From Progne subis subis (lineage: Eukaryota; Chordata; Aves; Passeriformes; Hirundinidae), in contig JAKJHU010000039.1 in assembly GCA_022316685.1 (NCBI GenBank), positions 6,238,532-6,302,531 on the forward strand: 64,000 nucleotides of DNA. Direction: 5' to 3'. Made by a program: the position numbers and the translations under genes. This document shows positions 38,784 through 51,000 of this stretch, piece after piece. Under the pieces are notes generated by a model that was not told the origin of the DNA, ran no database searches, and saw nothing but the letters and a program-made list of their open reading frames with translations. Within the stretch, counting starts at the first letter, position 1. Each line of letters opens with the position of its first letter.

Positions 38784-39092
38784 GATAATGTCTTTGTGGT
38801 ACCCTGAGAAATGTGGCTGATATACTTACAGGCATTATCTTTTCGGCAAAATCATAAGTGATTTCTGTGAAAAAAACTTTAAAAAATAATAAGAAGAGTA
38901 ATGAACCCACAATCCTGTGTATTCAGCTAGTTTTCTATAAAAGGACCCTCCAAAACTATCAGATTTGAGTAAGTCTTTAGCCAAAATACTGATTTGTAAA
39001 CTTATTTCACTAAACTTGGAAAAAGATATTTCCAGCAAAAATGAAAAATCTTTCCTCTCTCTCAAAAAACAAAACAAAAACCCAAAAAAGGG

Positions 39093-39124
<32 letters not shown>

Positions 39125-41860
39125 AAAAAAAATCCATTGCTATACCATTTCTTTAAATTGAGAAGTTTTCATTTAAAAGAGTAAGTATACTTTTTGGTCA
39201 ATGCTTGTGTCACTGTCATAATTACCTTTATGAATAAGTAAAGGTAATGTTGACAGACAATTAAATAAGCAAGTGATTGCATATGAATAAATAAATGTAA
39301 GCTGAAAATCTGCTGTGCTGCTGCTTAATGAAAATACTTTTGAAGAAGATGGTTGTTCTCAGTTTCAGTTCTGGTTTCTAGTATCTGTGGATTTTACCTT
39401 GGCTATTGTTCTGTGAAATGCATCAGCCATCTCTGGGATTGTGTACAGGCAAAGGGAATAGGTTTCACACAGCATCTCTGGGCAGCACCAGGCTTAAGAA
39501 CGGGGTCCTTGAAGGAGTGCCCTCTATTCTTCCTGTAATCTTGCCACAGTCTTGCTGTAAATAGAGCATTGTGGTAAAGCTTCTATTAAAATCTATTTCT
39601 TAAAGGGAGAGTCTGTCTGCCAAAGCACCACTTTACTATAAGGGTAAACTTCCTTTGCTTCTGTTTCTGTGGATAGCCTTGGCAGAAAACTCACAGCATA
39701 AAAGAATTTGAGGATTCCTTGGGCCATATCTATTTTCCCTTTCCCATCTCTGCCTTTTTTTTCTAATGTGAAACTAAAACCAAATACTTTCAGAGATTCA
39801 TTAAGGAAATCAAACTGTAATTACCAGTGAGTTCCACCCTGACGTAGCATGAAATGTGGCTGCCCACCTAAAGCAATACAAATCTGTTTGGTTTTGCCAA
39901 GCAGAGAGTTTCCAGTTAATAAACCAGCCATTTTCTTAAACAAGAGGAGTAAAATTATCTGTAATGATCAGTGCTGAGCTCAGTGGATGGGAAGACCATG
40001 CCTGATCTTGGTAGACAAAGGAGTTGACCTCCAGGTCTTTGACCCTTTGCAGGCTGTTTTGCAGAGGTATGCCTATGCTGACCATGCTCCTGCAGAGGAT
40101 GAATTTGGTTTGTGTTTACTTCATCCTTTACTTAGGTGGAAGTGGTGAGAGGCAGCTCTTCTAAGTTGGTGTGATGCTATTCAGAGATGTAGGAGGTGAT
40201 ATTTCACTGCTGAGGATGCTTGAACCTCCCATCTCTACCTCCACCAAGACATGGCTGCAAGTTGGATGCAAATACCTGCAGGCAAGATTTGAGTGGGGAA
40301 GCACAAGGTAGGTTGTCCTGACCTAGCTGATTGGCTACTGAAATGTGGGTCTGTAAGCCTTAGGTTCTGGTACCAGGTCAATAATCTCCTGTTTTGCACA
40401 GCCAAAATACTAAGGCTTTGCATCTGAAGTATACATCACAGTCCTTGCTGGGTTTGTTGCTGGTAGTAGGTGGGGTTGATTCTGGTTTTGGTTTTTTATT
40501 TAATTTGGTTTTGCTTTTAAGAAAAGCCTGGGGTGTATCTGGATGTACAGGATTCTGTGAGAATAAAGGATATTTATTTTGGAGGCTGGGCCTGGGTTGC
40601 ATTTTTGATTTTTTCCTAATCCCTGAGTTGGGAAACTGAATCTTATTTTTCCTGGAATACAGGGGGGAGGGTGGCAACAAGAATCAATGTGTTAAGCCAT
40701 TAGCCACCAACTGCTAGAATACAAATATTGACAAGTGCAAAGGTTTGGTGGTCTTGCTTTTCTGCATGAATATCAGCAATCTATCACACAAAGCCTGCCT
40801 GTACTTCCAGGAGGCCTGTGCCTGCGTAACATGATTATTGCAGTGTAACAGGGAGGTAAATGTTGGACACGGGTAGTACAGCTTCCACTGAACCTTCGTT
40901 ACCCAACCTCTGCTTAAGCAGAGCTTTGCCTTGTAGCACAAATGTCATACATAAACTTCACTGTTCTAAAACCAGCAGTTTCTTTCCTGAATCTTTCTTA
41001 CTCATAAGGACAATCTTGTAAGCTCCTATCTGATAATTTGGTTATGGATCTCTGGTCTCTCCTTTAAAAGATCACATGCTCTGAGGGACATCCCCCAGGA
41101 AGAATGCTGTAACTATGTTGCTCACATGCTAGGAATAGAATTAACTGTGGGAACTGAGCCATTTTCAAAACTGAAGCTACCCTACCAAGAGATCTGTGAA
41201 ATGGATGGTCAGTGGGCTCTGGACAGGGATCTGTGAGCAGAGAAGTAGATGGTAAACTCAAAAATCTTGTATGAGAAAAGAAAAAAACAATTGAAAACTT
41301 TCCACTGTTTTTCAGTCTGGCTAAGCTCCATGAGCTTGCAACACAGAGTCATTATATAAGTTGATCACTGGATGCCGTAGGCAGTTTCAAATCCTTGCTG
41401 ATGAGACTTGCTCAGAGCAAGGCTAGAAGCCCTGGTGTTGGAGATGTCTGACACCTGTGAGACAGGTACAGCCAAGGAAAGAAGTGTAATCTTGGTCCAT
41501 CATACTGCATATCCCCAGCCAAATTGCATACTCACAGTCCCTTCTGGTGTTATAATTTCAAAGCTAAGCATCCTCTGCAGATATTGTGCTGTCACCTTCT
41601 GAAAATCATAAATCACTTTCTGCATAAATCTATCTTTTTACAGACTCTGTTACACTCAGGAACCATTGCTTCAGTCTCCCTTCCGAGGAGCAGTACTGCT
41701 GTGACTAGTATGTACATATCTGTGTGCAGGTAAATAGCTGCAGGACAAGAAAGAACAGCATTAATTAAGTCTTCCACTGGCAGCAGTTAAGCACAGTTCT
41801 GTTCCAAACCTAACTGTTAAACATATTCCCAGCAAGTTCCATTCCCTTTTGGCTTTCACA
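38784..41860. other. Intergenic DNA, no gene recognised
   Basis: This holds an A-rich tract at 39066-39131 and otherwise unique-looking sequence. Short open frames near 40235-40680 lack recognisable content on either strand. Confidence 0.65.
39066..39131 (+). repeat. A-rich low-complexity tract
   Basis: AAAAC and AAAAG units with a run of about 20 A at 39093-39112. Lysine-rich and phenylalanine-rich peptides predicted over it are artefacts. Confidence 0.9.
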
Positions 41861-42872
41861 TAGTCATACAATCATAGAATGGTTTGGGTCAGAAGGGATA
41901 TTAAAGATCATCTAGTTCCAAAGCCCCTGCTGTGGGCTGAGACACCTTCCACTAGACCAGGCTGGTCAGAGCTCCATCCGGGCTAGTCTTGAACACCTCC
42001 AAGGATGGAGCATCCACAGCTTCTATGGGCAACCTGCTCCAGTGCCTCACCATTTCTGGAGTAAAAAACATATTCTTAATATCTAATATAAACCTACTCC
42101 CTTTTAGCTTCCACTCCCTCCACTTTAGAAGCCAATCCCTCTTGTGCTGCCATCACATGCTCTTTTAAAAGTCCCTCTCCATCTTTCTCATAGGTTCCCT
42201 TCTGCTACTGAAAGGTAGCAATTAGGTCACCCCTAAGCCTTTTCTCCTCCAGGCTGAACAATCCCAATTTTCTCGGTCTTTCCTTGTAGCAGAGATGCTC
42301 CATCCCTCTGATCATCTTGTGGCTGTCCTCTGCAGTCACTCCAGCAGGTCCTTGTCCTTCCTGTGCTGGCACCCAGAGCTGGATGCAGCCCTGCAGGTGG
42401 GGTCTCAGCAGAGCAGAGCAGAGGGGCAGAATCCCCTCCCTCCCCTGCTGCCCACCCTGCTCTGGATGCAGCCCAGGACACGTTTGGCTCTCTGGGCTGG
42501 GAGTGCCCATGGCTGGGTCATGTCCAGCCTCTCACCCAGCAGCACCCCCAGGTCCCTCTGGGCAGGGCAGCTCTCCATCTGTTCATCCCCAGCCTGTGCT
42601 GTACAGGGGACTGCCCCAAGCCAGGTGCAGCACCAGAGCTTGGTCTTGTTAAAACTCTTGACATTCCTGTACACCCACTTCTCGAGCTCGTCCAGGTCCT
42701 TCTGGATGGCATCCTGTTCTTCAGGTGCTTCAACAGCACCACTCAGCTTGGTGTCATCTGCAAACTTGCTGGGGGTGCATTTGATCTTTTTTTCTGTCAT
42801 TAATGAAGATATTAAATGACAGTGGTCCTGAGGGACACCACTTGTGACTGATGTCCATTGGGACCCTTGGTG
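41861..42872 (-). mobile_element. CR1 LINE, 5'-truncated, about 1 kb, with ORF2 end
   Basis: The longest CR1 copy here. On the + strand it starts with ATCATAGAATGGTTTGGGTC, the reverse complement of the CR1 3' terminus. It continues through the 3' region into the C-terminal part of ORF2 (see the separate pseudogene entry). The 5' end is truncated near 42872, where similarity to the ORF2 text fades. Truncation at the 5' end is normal for CR1 target-primed insertion. It neighbours a solo LTR in the same orientation about 200 bases away, forming a compact block of old insertions. Confidence 0.92.
42205..42840 (-). pseudogene. CR1 ORF2 reverse-transcriptase C-terminal remnant
   Basis: The minus strand encodes SKFADDTKLSGAVEAPEEQD starting near 42770. 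It carries the FADD form of the reverse-transcriptase catalytic YxDD box at 42753-42764. Downstream are RDLGVLLGERLDM and AKRVLGCIQSR. The frame shifts near 42420 and then continues as LPLCSALLRPHLQGCIQLWV and LGLFSLEEKRLRGDLIATFQ before a stop at about 42205. These are the thumb and C-terminal blocks of CR1 reverse transcriptase. With a frameshift and no N-terminal endonuclease or fingers domain, it cannot make a working enzyme. The weak upstream SGVPQ-like text near 42835 marks where recognisable coding begins. Confidence 0.9.
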
Positions 42873-43066
42873 TTAGCCTCTTCTGGAAGCCAGACTATAT
42901 GTGCTTAGCCTGGCAAATAGCTCCTTGGCATCTTATCTTCCTAAACTCTGGACTTGGAAATCCATCATATGGCCACATTTCCCAGTTGTTTTTATTTTCA
43001 CGGATGGTTTATCTGGCCGTTTTAGGATTCTTCTTAGGATTGCTATATGTGAGTTTTCTGGGTCTT

Positions 43067-43646
43067 TGTCATGGTTTTTAACCCTAGCCAGCAGCCAAGC
43101 CTCAGGCAGCCACTCACTCACTCCCCCACCACTGGGACCGGGGAGAAAATCAGAAGTGTAAAAGCTTGGAAATTCATAGATTGAGATAAACATGGTTTAA
43201 TAGGGGAAGTAAAAGCTGCACATGCAAACAAAGCAAAATAAGGAATTAAGTCACTGCTTCCAATGAACATGCAGGTGTTTAGCCATCTCCAGGACAGCAG
43301 GGCCCTGTCATGTCTAACAGTGACTTGTGAAGACACACACCATCACTCCAAATGCCCCCTCTTCCTCCTTCTTCCCCCCACTTTATATACTGAGCATGAT
43401 GTTGTGTGGTCTAGAATATCCCTTTGGTCACTTAGGGTCACCTGTCCTGGCTGCGTCTCCTCCCATGCACCCCCAGCCCCTCACCAGTGTGGCAGTACAA
43501 AAAGCAGAAAAGGCCTTGGCTCTGTGTAAGCCCTGCCCAGCAATAACAAACGTCTCTACTATCAACTCTGTTCAACACAAACCTAAAACACAAACCCATA
43601 CCAGCCACTGTGAAAAACATTTGCTCCACCCCATCCTAAATGAACA
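43067..43646 (-). mobile_element. Solo LTR of an avian endogenous retrovirus, minus strand
   Basis: This non-coding element of about 580 bases belongs to the same family as the LTR at 11708-12255. Shared blocks are AAGGCCTTTTCTGCT (minus strand, 43503-43517), GGGATATTC (within 43412-43422), and the GC-rich end next to the CCCACC/GGTGGG motif. A TATA box (TATATAAAG, minus strand, 43381-43389) and an ATTAAA-type polyadenylation signal in the minus-strand sequence near 43197-43202 lie in the order expected for an LTR promoter and R region. No gag, pol or env sequence flanks it, so it is a solo LTR left by recombination. I could not see a target-site duplication, so the termini are approximate. 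Confidence 0.82.
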
Positions 43647-44507
43647 TTTTAATCCTTAAAATCTAAGAAGCAGCTTTGGTTTCAGCTAAACTTTCCTAAA
43701 TCATCCAAGGTTGTCATTCATAGAAATAATCTTGATGAGGTTAATTACTCTGCCCTGATTGATGAAGAATTTACTTTGTTCTTGTGCATTTTATATGTTA
43801 TATTCTTGTTAGCAGAAGAATTCAATAAGGAAAAGGTCTATTCTTCAGTAGTCCTCCTGTGCTTTGCTGGCTTTCAATCTGTAAAGTTAATTCACATTAT
43901 TTAATTTCTTTTTCCCAAAAATGTCTTCTTCGATCACCTGTTGTATGTCATGTGTTACCTGTCAGCTCTCAAAATGACACTTGTGTCTGAGTGCTTTGCA
44001 AATGAAAGAAAGCAGGAAACTGAATCTCACTCATTTTGCTTACCTGTTACATTATGATCAGTTTTGCCCTTTTTCCTTCATTTTCTGCTGGGCAGCTGGT
44101 TTCTTGGGAAATTCCGTGGCTTTTTGGACATGATATCATGTCTTGTTATTTATAACTGCTCAGGCTTGTGTAAGCAGAGGATTTATGTGAGGACACGGAG
44201 AGTGATGCAACTATTTGTAGATAATAGGGTGGCTATAGGGACAGTGGAAATGCCCTTCTTTCCAAGGCAATGTGTAGATTTCCAGAGGACACAGAGCATT
44301 GTGAAAGAAGACTGCAAGAGCACGGAATGAAAAGAGCTATATATGCAACACACAGTATGGATCACATCATCTATTCAGGTTAAAGCAGCTATAAACAGAT
44401 CAGATCTTGAGGCTGAGGTAAACAGCCACCAGCAGCTATTGTGTGGACATGGGTCAGATAGTAACAGCTAGGGAGAGCTCAGATTTGTTTAGCTGTGGTT
44501 TAGCTCT

Positions 44508-44582
44508 TTGGCTCTGCCCTGCAGCAGGGAGAGGCAATGGGTGACCTCCTGAGGTCCTTCCCTGCCCTTGTTTCTGTGATTA
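44508..44582 (+). mobile_element. CR1 LINE 3' terminal fragment
   Basis: The run from GGCTCTGCCCTGCAGCAGGG through GACCTCCTGAGGTCC to TTCTGTGATTAC resembles the + strand CR1 3' end, where the usual text is close to GACCTC-GAGGTCCCTTCCA and the tail is ATTCTRTG repeats. The match is partial and the left boundary is uncertain. Confidence 0.5.
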
Positions 44583-47500
44583 CAAAAGCTATGTGTAAAT
44601 AGTTCACGTTGAACTCAAAAAGCCGTCAGGAGAAAGATAACAGCTGTGACAAGACCATTCATAGCTCATATACTTGTTTTTGTTAGCCTAACTACAGCAA
44701 AGATAAAATAGATTCAAAGATGCAGAGCTCTACTTGAAAGAAAGTCTCACAATTATTTCCTGTATTAGTGAGATGATGGAATAAACACAGAAATGGACAC
44801 ACTTACATAAAAGAGATGAAATAGAGAGATACTTTAGTGAAAAACTTGTTGAAATGACTTATAAAAGCATCACTAATAATCCCTTCACTGCTTGGGCTCC
44901 CAAGTTCCACAAAGTAAGCTTGTCATGAGGTAGTTATCACCTGTTATTGTGTCATTGTGGAAAACAGCAGTCAGGTTGGACTAAAATGTGAGTAGAAGTG
45001 CTGGTTGCTCTAATGCCCATTCAAGTAATGGTGTGTGACAGAAAAAGCAGTTCTTGTCATTGGCTGACATTTATGAGTCACTTAAAATATTAAGACAACT
45101 GGCACCCAGTGCTATGCCCCCTAGCATATCTTACCAAAAATGGAGAACACAGGACATATATCTGCAGAATAAGGTGTCTTATGAATATAAGGCACACCTG
45201 TAATGCTGAACAGGGCTTGACTGCACTAGAACCTGCATGGAAAATCCATTAAAGTTTCTCTACATGGGAATATTTGTCTACTCTGAACGAGACTCCAAAG
45301 TGTAGTGGCTGAACATTATTTATCCTACTGCATGGATACTCTTTACTCAAAATGAAAATGAGTTAATACAATTTCTTCTTTTAGGGCCAGATGTGAGCAG
45401 GAATTTAGGGGCAACCTGACCCAAGGTCTGTGTCCCAGGTGTAAGGAGCACTACTTGCTGGGCAGAGACATCTTTCATTTCATGTGTAGGACCAAAAAGG
45501 TTTGGACTCCTTGTAATTTTAGCCATTTGCTTTACAACTAGTTGCCCTGGTTAAATTCCAATTAGTAGTAAAGGTGGACTTAAGGAAGAGGGAAAGGGGA
45601 CTTGGAAGACATGAAGGACATCCTGTTGTGAAGACTGTAGATGTTTGAATTTAATTGTCAGCCTAACATAGCTTTCCTTTGTCACCTTGGCATATCAGAG
45701 TTTCTGTTTTCTTTCTCTTGATTTTAAAGAAAAGAGGAGGATTGGTGACTGTTGGTGGGGAATAAGTCTACTTTTCAGAGAGCAATCCTCTAAAGGCATC
45801 TTGAAGAATGCCAGGATTTTGGAGGTTCTGTTGTGTGGTAGATGGTAGTGTAGAGATGATAGCAGGAGTGGAAAGAAAGCAAATGACTAATGGAGCAGTG
45901 TGGCTAGAGAAGTATATGGACTGCATTAAGGATAGAGAGAAAAAGTCTGCAGGGGAGAGATTATAGAAGCTGACAGGTAACTGCTTGAGGTCCTAAATGA
46001 TAGTTGAGTTCATATCATAGAGTTCAGTGAGCATGCTGGATCTCTCTCTTCCTCTGCCTTTCATTGCTCTAGAACTAATTTCACATATTAAGTGAAAGTA
46101 CTTCGTCAACCCAGTGTGTCTGGTGCTGAATTTGTAAATCCATGCTTTCTATTTCAGTCTGGTGTGACTAGGTGAACAAGCTCTATAACTAAAAGAAATT
46201 ACATGAATAATTCTTCCTTGAAATAAGGTCAATGTTATCCTCATGTGACTTTAGCTGTGTGGAAGGAACAAGGACCTACATCAACCAGGTGCTATTAGCA
46301 ACTCTGGGTGCAGATGTATTTTGTCGTAAGTCTCAGCTAATTCTTAAAGAGTCATTATGATTATTTCATTTTTTTCAAGAAAAAATATTCTTCATAGAAA
46401 TGTCTTCCAGCATCAAATTCACCTTGGGGTATGAGAAATTTTGCCATTACAAAGCAACTTCCATGTTATGCCCTAGTGCACATTTACTAAAAAGTTGCTA
46501 GTATTCATATTCTGCTTGATCTTTGTCATTGTAAGCCTAATCTTCTATTGTCATATGAAAATGCACTTTATGGATTTTTTTTGTTGTTGGTTTCTGTTTC
46601 TTTATGTAATTCTGACTTACCATTTCAGTATATAACATAACTGATTCACTATTGTCAGCTACCTTTCCTATATATACAATATTTTAAATGTAAAAAAAGT
46701 GGATGCAGCCTGCTGCTGTTTCCAGATAGCATCAGAAGGGAATGTTTTAGGTTTTTAAATATACTGTCTCAGTCTAGTTTAATTTATGTGGAAAGCTTCT
46801 TTTGCCCTTACCACAAAAAGAAATGGACAATTCTGTAGATGATTTTTACTACAGAATGATGGAATAATACCAATGCTCATAAAATAGCAAAATGCAGTAC
46901 ATCTTGCTAGTAGAAAATTACAGTATCTTTAACAAAATGAACGTGCACAGATTTTTCTTCAGTTATTGAAAGTATCATGCCTTAAACAGTAGGAAATCTC
47001 ATTGGAAATGCTTAAGTTACCAGTTTCACTGCCATTTTATACTTCTGCTTACTGTCAATAGGAGTTCACAGTCTGCACTATGCCCATCTAAGTCTTCTCA
47101 GAGAAAGGAATGATAAGCCAGGTGTATTCCGTTGGAAAACCTATATTATTTTCTTCTGCTTTTCCTTACTTAGCTGTAACTGTTCTCAGCACAAATTAAA
47201 TAGCATAGTTAGGAAAACTTCCTTTTTCTCATATACACTCATTTATCAGTTCTATGTATAATATTAAATCTACACAATTTTATGAACATGCCACCAGCTT
47301 CATAAACACAGGGCTTTGAAAATTCCTTGGGGAAAACTTATGATCTACTATTGAATCATATTCAAAGGTTATGCTAGGTAAATATAAGGCATCATGAGGT
47401 CTTGTCTTGCGTGAAAGATCAGAGAACAGTATTCTATTCTATAGCTTTGTGAACCTTCTCAGGTTACCCAAGAGAAGCCATCTAAAACACGAGCTGGTCT

Positions 47501-47988
47501 GGAAAAGGTGTAGAGTAAGTGGTACTGCTGTGTTATGGGAACTGCTTCCTATAACTCCCAGATTATCTTCACATCATCATATTTGATTATTCTGGAGAGA
47601 TTACGAAGATTGGGTAAAAGAAAGCAGATGGAGATGTGGGCTTATATCTTTTACTCATGTGACAATATTTGTTGTAAAACTGTTCTCATTATTGGAATCT
47701 GGCACAGGTCATAGAAGAATGTATTTGAGTAATCTATTTTTAATTTATTATTGATTTGCTAGTCTTTTGCACTGGTTATGTAAATACAGGTAAAATAAAT
47801 TATTTTTTAATTCTGTTTCCCAGTGGTGGGCTGCTATTTCCAGTCACAGTAATAAATTTATTTTTAAGTCTAGCAGATTGTATAACTCTGATTTTACTTC
47901 ACAGTCTTTATAGGCATAGCTACAGCCACTAACAGCAGATTTCTGACCTTGTATTCTAAAGACACAGATTTCTGGCCAAACTCAGCAG

Positions 47989-48051
47989 TCATAGAACCAA
48001 AGAATCATACAATCACTTCTGTTGGAAAAGACCTTTAAGATCACTTCAATG
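47989..48051 (-). mobile_element. CR1 LINE 3' terminal fragment
   Basis: About 60 bases match the CR1 3' terminus on the minus strand: CATAGAACC, then AATCATACAATCAC, then GTTGGAAAAGACCTTTAAGAT. The copy is short and diverged and contains no coding sequence. Confidence 0.7.
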
Positions 48052-51000
48052 GTGTTACAATATGACTAAAAGTCAATTTCTTATCCATTGAAAATAGGTC
48101 AGGACGTAAAAAATGTTGAACAAGAGAAATGTTAACATGGGTTGAAAAGAAAATTCTAGATATGACAATTTATAAAACTGAAGCGGGATATATTTGATTT
48201 TTGGGAACTACAGTGAACTAGATCCTTTGAACATTTTAATTTATATAAGAGAGTTTGTATAGGCTGACTCCTTTGAAGATGTAGGAATTAAATTCACATA
48301 TGAGCTCTGTTTTTCTGAAGAATTCAATCAATATATTTTCTTTAAAGCTAGTGATCTTTTTTAACCCTTCTTCTTCTGGTGATAGAAAATGTTTTAATGA
48401 ATGGAGAATTAGAAATAAAAAACTGACTTAGTGTCTTTTTCTTTCTTAGCCAAGCTACTGCTCTCCTAAATAAACTGTTCTGCATTTTCAAGAGTTCTCC
48501 CTCCACAGTCCAGTGCCAGGCAGTAGAAATGGAACTTGCATACCCTAATTCTAGACTGATTTTCCAGAAAAGCAATTTAGTCTGATCTCTGAATTTAACC
48601 TCACATCTAAACAATGCAGCATACTGAAGCCGTTGGCTCTTTAGCCCTAAACTTAGTGATCAGAAATTCCCTAGATTATTTTTGTATTCCAGAGCTGCTA
48701 CCACACAAGATTCATGGGGACATGAGGAAGATTCAAGATACTAAGCAAACATATATATATGTACATAAAAATTATATTATTCCCCAAACTATCTAGTGAA
48801 CTAACATTTTCTTCTAACATCACTAATTAGGTCATAAAAAACTTCTGTGTGTCACAGGTGTTACAGAGGAAACCATGCTGGCAAGCAAGGAGGAAATAGT
48901 AACAGTGCTTTTGTTAATTTAATGGAATAGAATGCTTAACCCTTTTAGTGTTACAACAGGGACAGGATATGGTGTTTTATATTAAATATTTTCATTCATT
49001 TCAAGGTGTTAGTGCTTTTACCCTGGAAAGAATTTTGGCAAAGGCTAACTTGACAATTCATATAGGCTTCCTTTCATTATGTTCCCAGGTATAAATGGCA
49101 CCATATCAAAAAGATGAATTTTTGATTAGCAGAAGGACAACATATCACAGGTTTGTTGGACTAATCTGGCTTCAGTGTCTACTGATAAAACTCAGAGGAA
49201 AGTCTAGCTCCACAGACCACAGATAAAAAACCCCCACTTTTGATGCAAGTAAAAAATAGTAATGAAATGTAATTTTCAAAAATATATGCAAACAATTCTG
49301 ATGGCAACCCAGTCAGCCTTGCCTGTCCCACAGCCACAAAGGGACCCTGCACCCTGCAGCCAGTCCTCTGGGAGCAGGGATGGCCTTGAGAACCTTCAGT
49401 ACCAGCTCTCCTCATAATAGTGGGAGCTGAGGTTCAAACACTGGCTTTTGCTATGTTTAATCTATTTGACTGTCTCATTCCTGGGTGTCTCATCACCTGC
49501 ATGGATGAGGACTGAATAGTTAAGTACTTTCCTATAGTTAGGTCAGCATATATGCTGCTGTAATGGGGAGGACTCTAGAAGTGTTTATGCCCAAGGGTGG
49601 AGAACATGAGGGCCTGAGAGGAACAAAGCATAACTGCTTGTGTGTGCTGTGTTTTCAAGGCAGATGGACAATTTGGTTATTATATTGGCCAGAAATGAAG
49701 CAAAAAACCCTCTGGGTGTATCATGTCCTTGGAGTTGCAGATTTTCAGCAAGAAAATGTACAGGGAGACTAGAGTTCCCACAAGCTTTCATTCCAAGTTC
49801 CAAATTGATTGTGGGTGCTATTTTTAGACATCCTCACCCACGTGCCAGGGAGATAACCAGAAGCTAGTAACTCCTATGTTAGCAGGTTACTGGGAGTGGC
49901 TCAGTACCATCAGCCTGGGGTGGAGAAGAGCATTAGGCAATTCAGGAAGCATTTGGCAAAGCAGTTAGTAAGGACTTCTCCCTCCCCTAATCACCTAGTT
50001 GATACTCTTGATACTAATCAAGATAATAGCTGTCCCAGCTTGTCTCTCTTCTTTTCCAGTCCCATGAAATGCAGTGCTCTCTTTCTGCTAAGGAAGACAA
50101 GTGGCAGGTGATGTGATCACAGAGGGTGTAGAGCTGTTCTGCAAAAAGTCAACAGGCAAGTGGATATGGCTTATAATACGACTTAAGTTCAACAAGGAAA
50201 ATACATAAGACTACCTCCCCTATTTAGGTTTTGGTACATAAAATTTGTGAAGTTCACTTTTGGCATGTGGATGGGCTGCCATTTTGGGTAGTGATGGGGA
50301 ATGCAGCACTAATTTAAGAGCAGGTGATGAAGATATAAAAGTGATTGTAAGCCTGCACCCTGGTGCTTATCTCTACTCTCTCTAGTGTTCATCTCCTATC
50401 TATTGTTATGGTTATCACTTACAATAAAAGGGCATTGATTTACAAAACACTTGAACTTTATTAACAAGGCATTGTTGTAAGATGACAAAGTCAAATGAGA
50501 GTTCCATGGAAGGTGAAGGTGACTTGATAGAGTGTGATGTATGTATTTCCTGGTGGCAATGATTTGCATGTCTGGCTCTTACAGGTCTGGGCTTATATTT
50601 TCTGCCATTGCCAGCACAATCCTTATTGTAGTTTACAGTAGTTCTGTCTTGTGTTTCCTTATCCAGATTGCATCCAGCTGTATTTCTTTCAGTATTTTTT
50701 TGCCATTCCAGCTGGATAGCCATACTAGATTGGAGAAGAAATCCAGTTACTTACCACTCCTTGTGAAGCTCTAGATACCATAAGATTTACCATTTCTGTT
50801 GGTGTTTTGTTGGCCTCTGGACATAAGATTACAAAATCTATGCTCACCACTCCTTTTTCCCCCCCCTCTTATGGTTCACGACCCTGACGAGAAATTTTTC
50901 AGAGGGGTAGTAAGGGATTGCAGAAATTTGCTTCATGAGGTTATGGGTGAACTAGAAAAACAAAGAACATATATTGTTCCTAGTTGTTTTATTTCCCCAC

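Noticed and set aside
42295..42819. 174-codon plus-strand open frame
   Set aside because: It is the antisense of the CR1 reverse-transcriptase remnant, which is on the minus strand.
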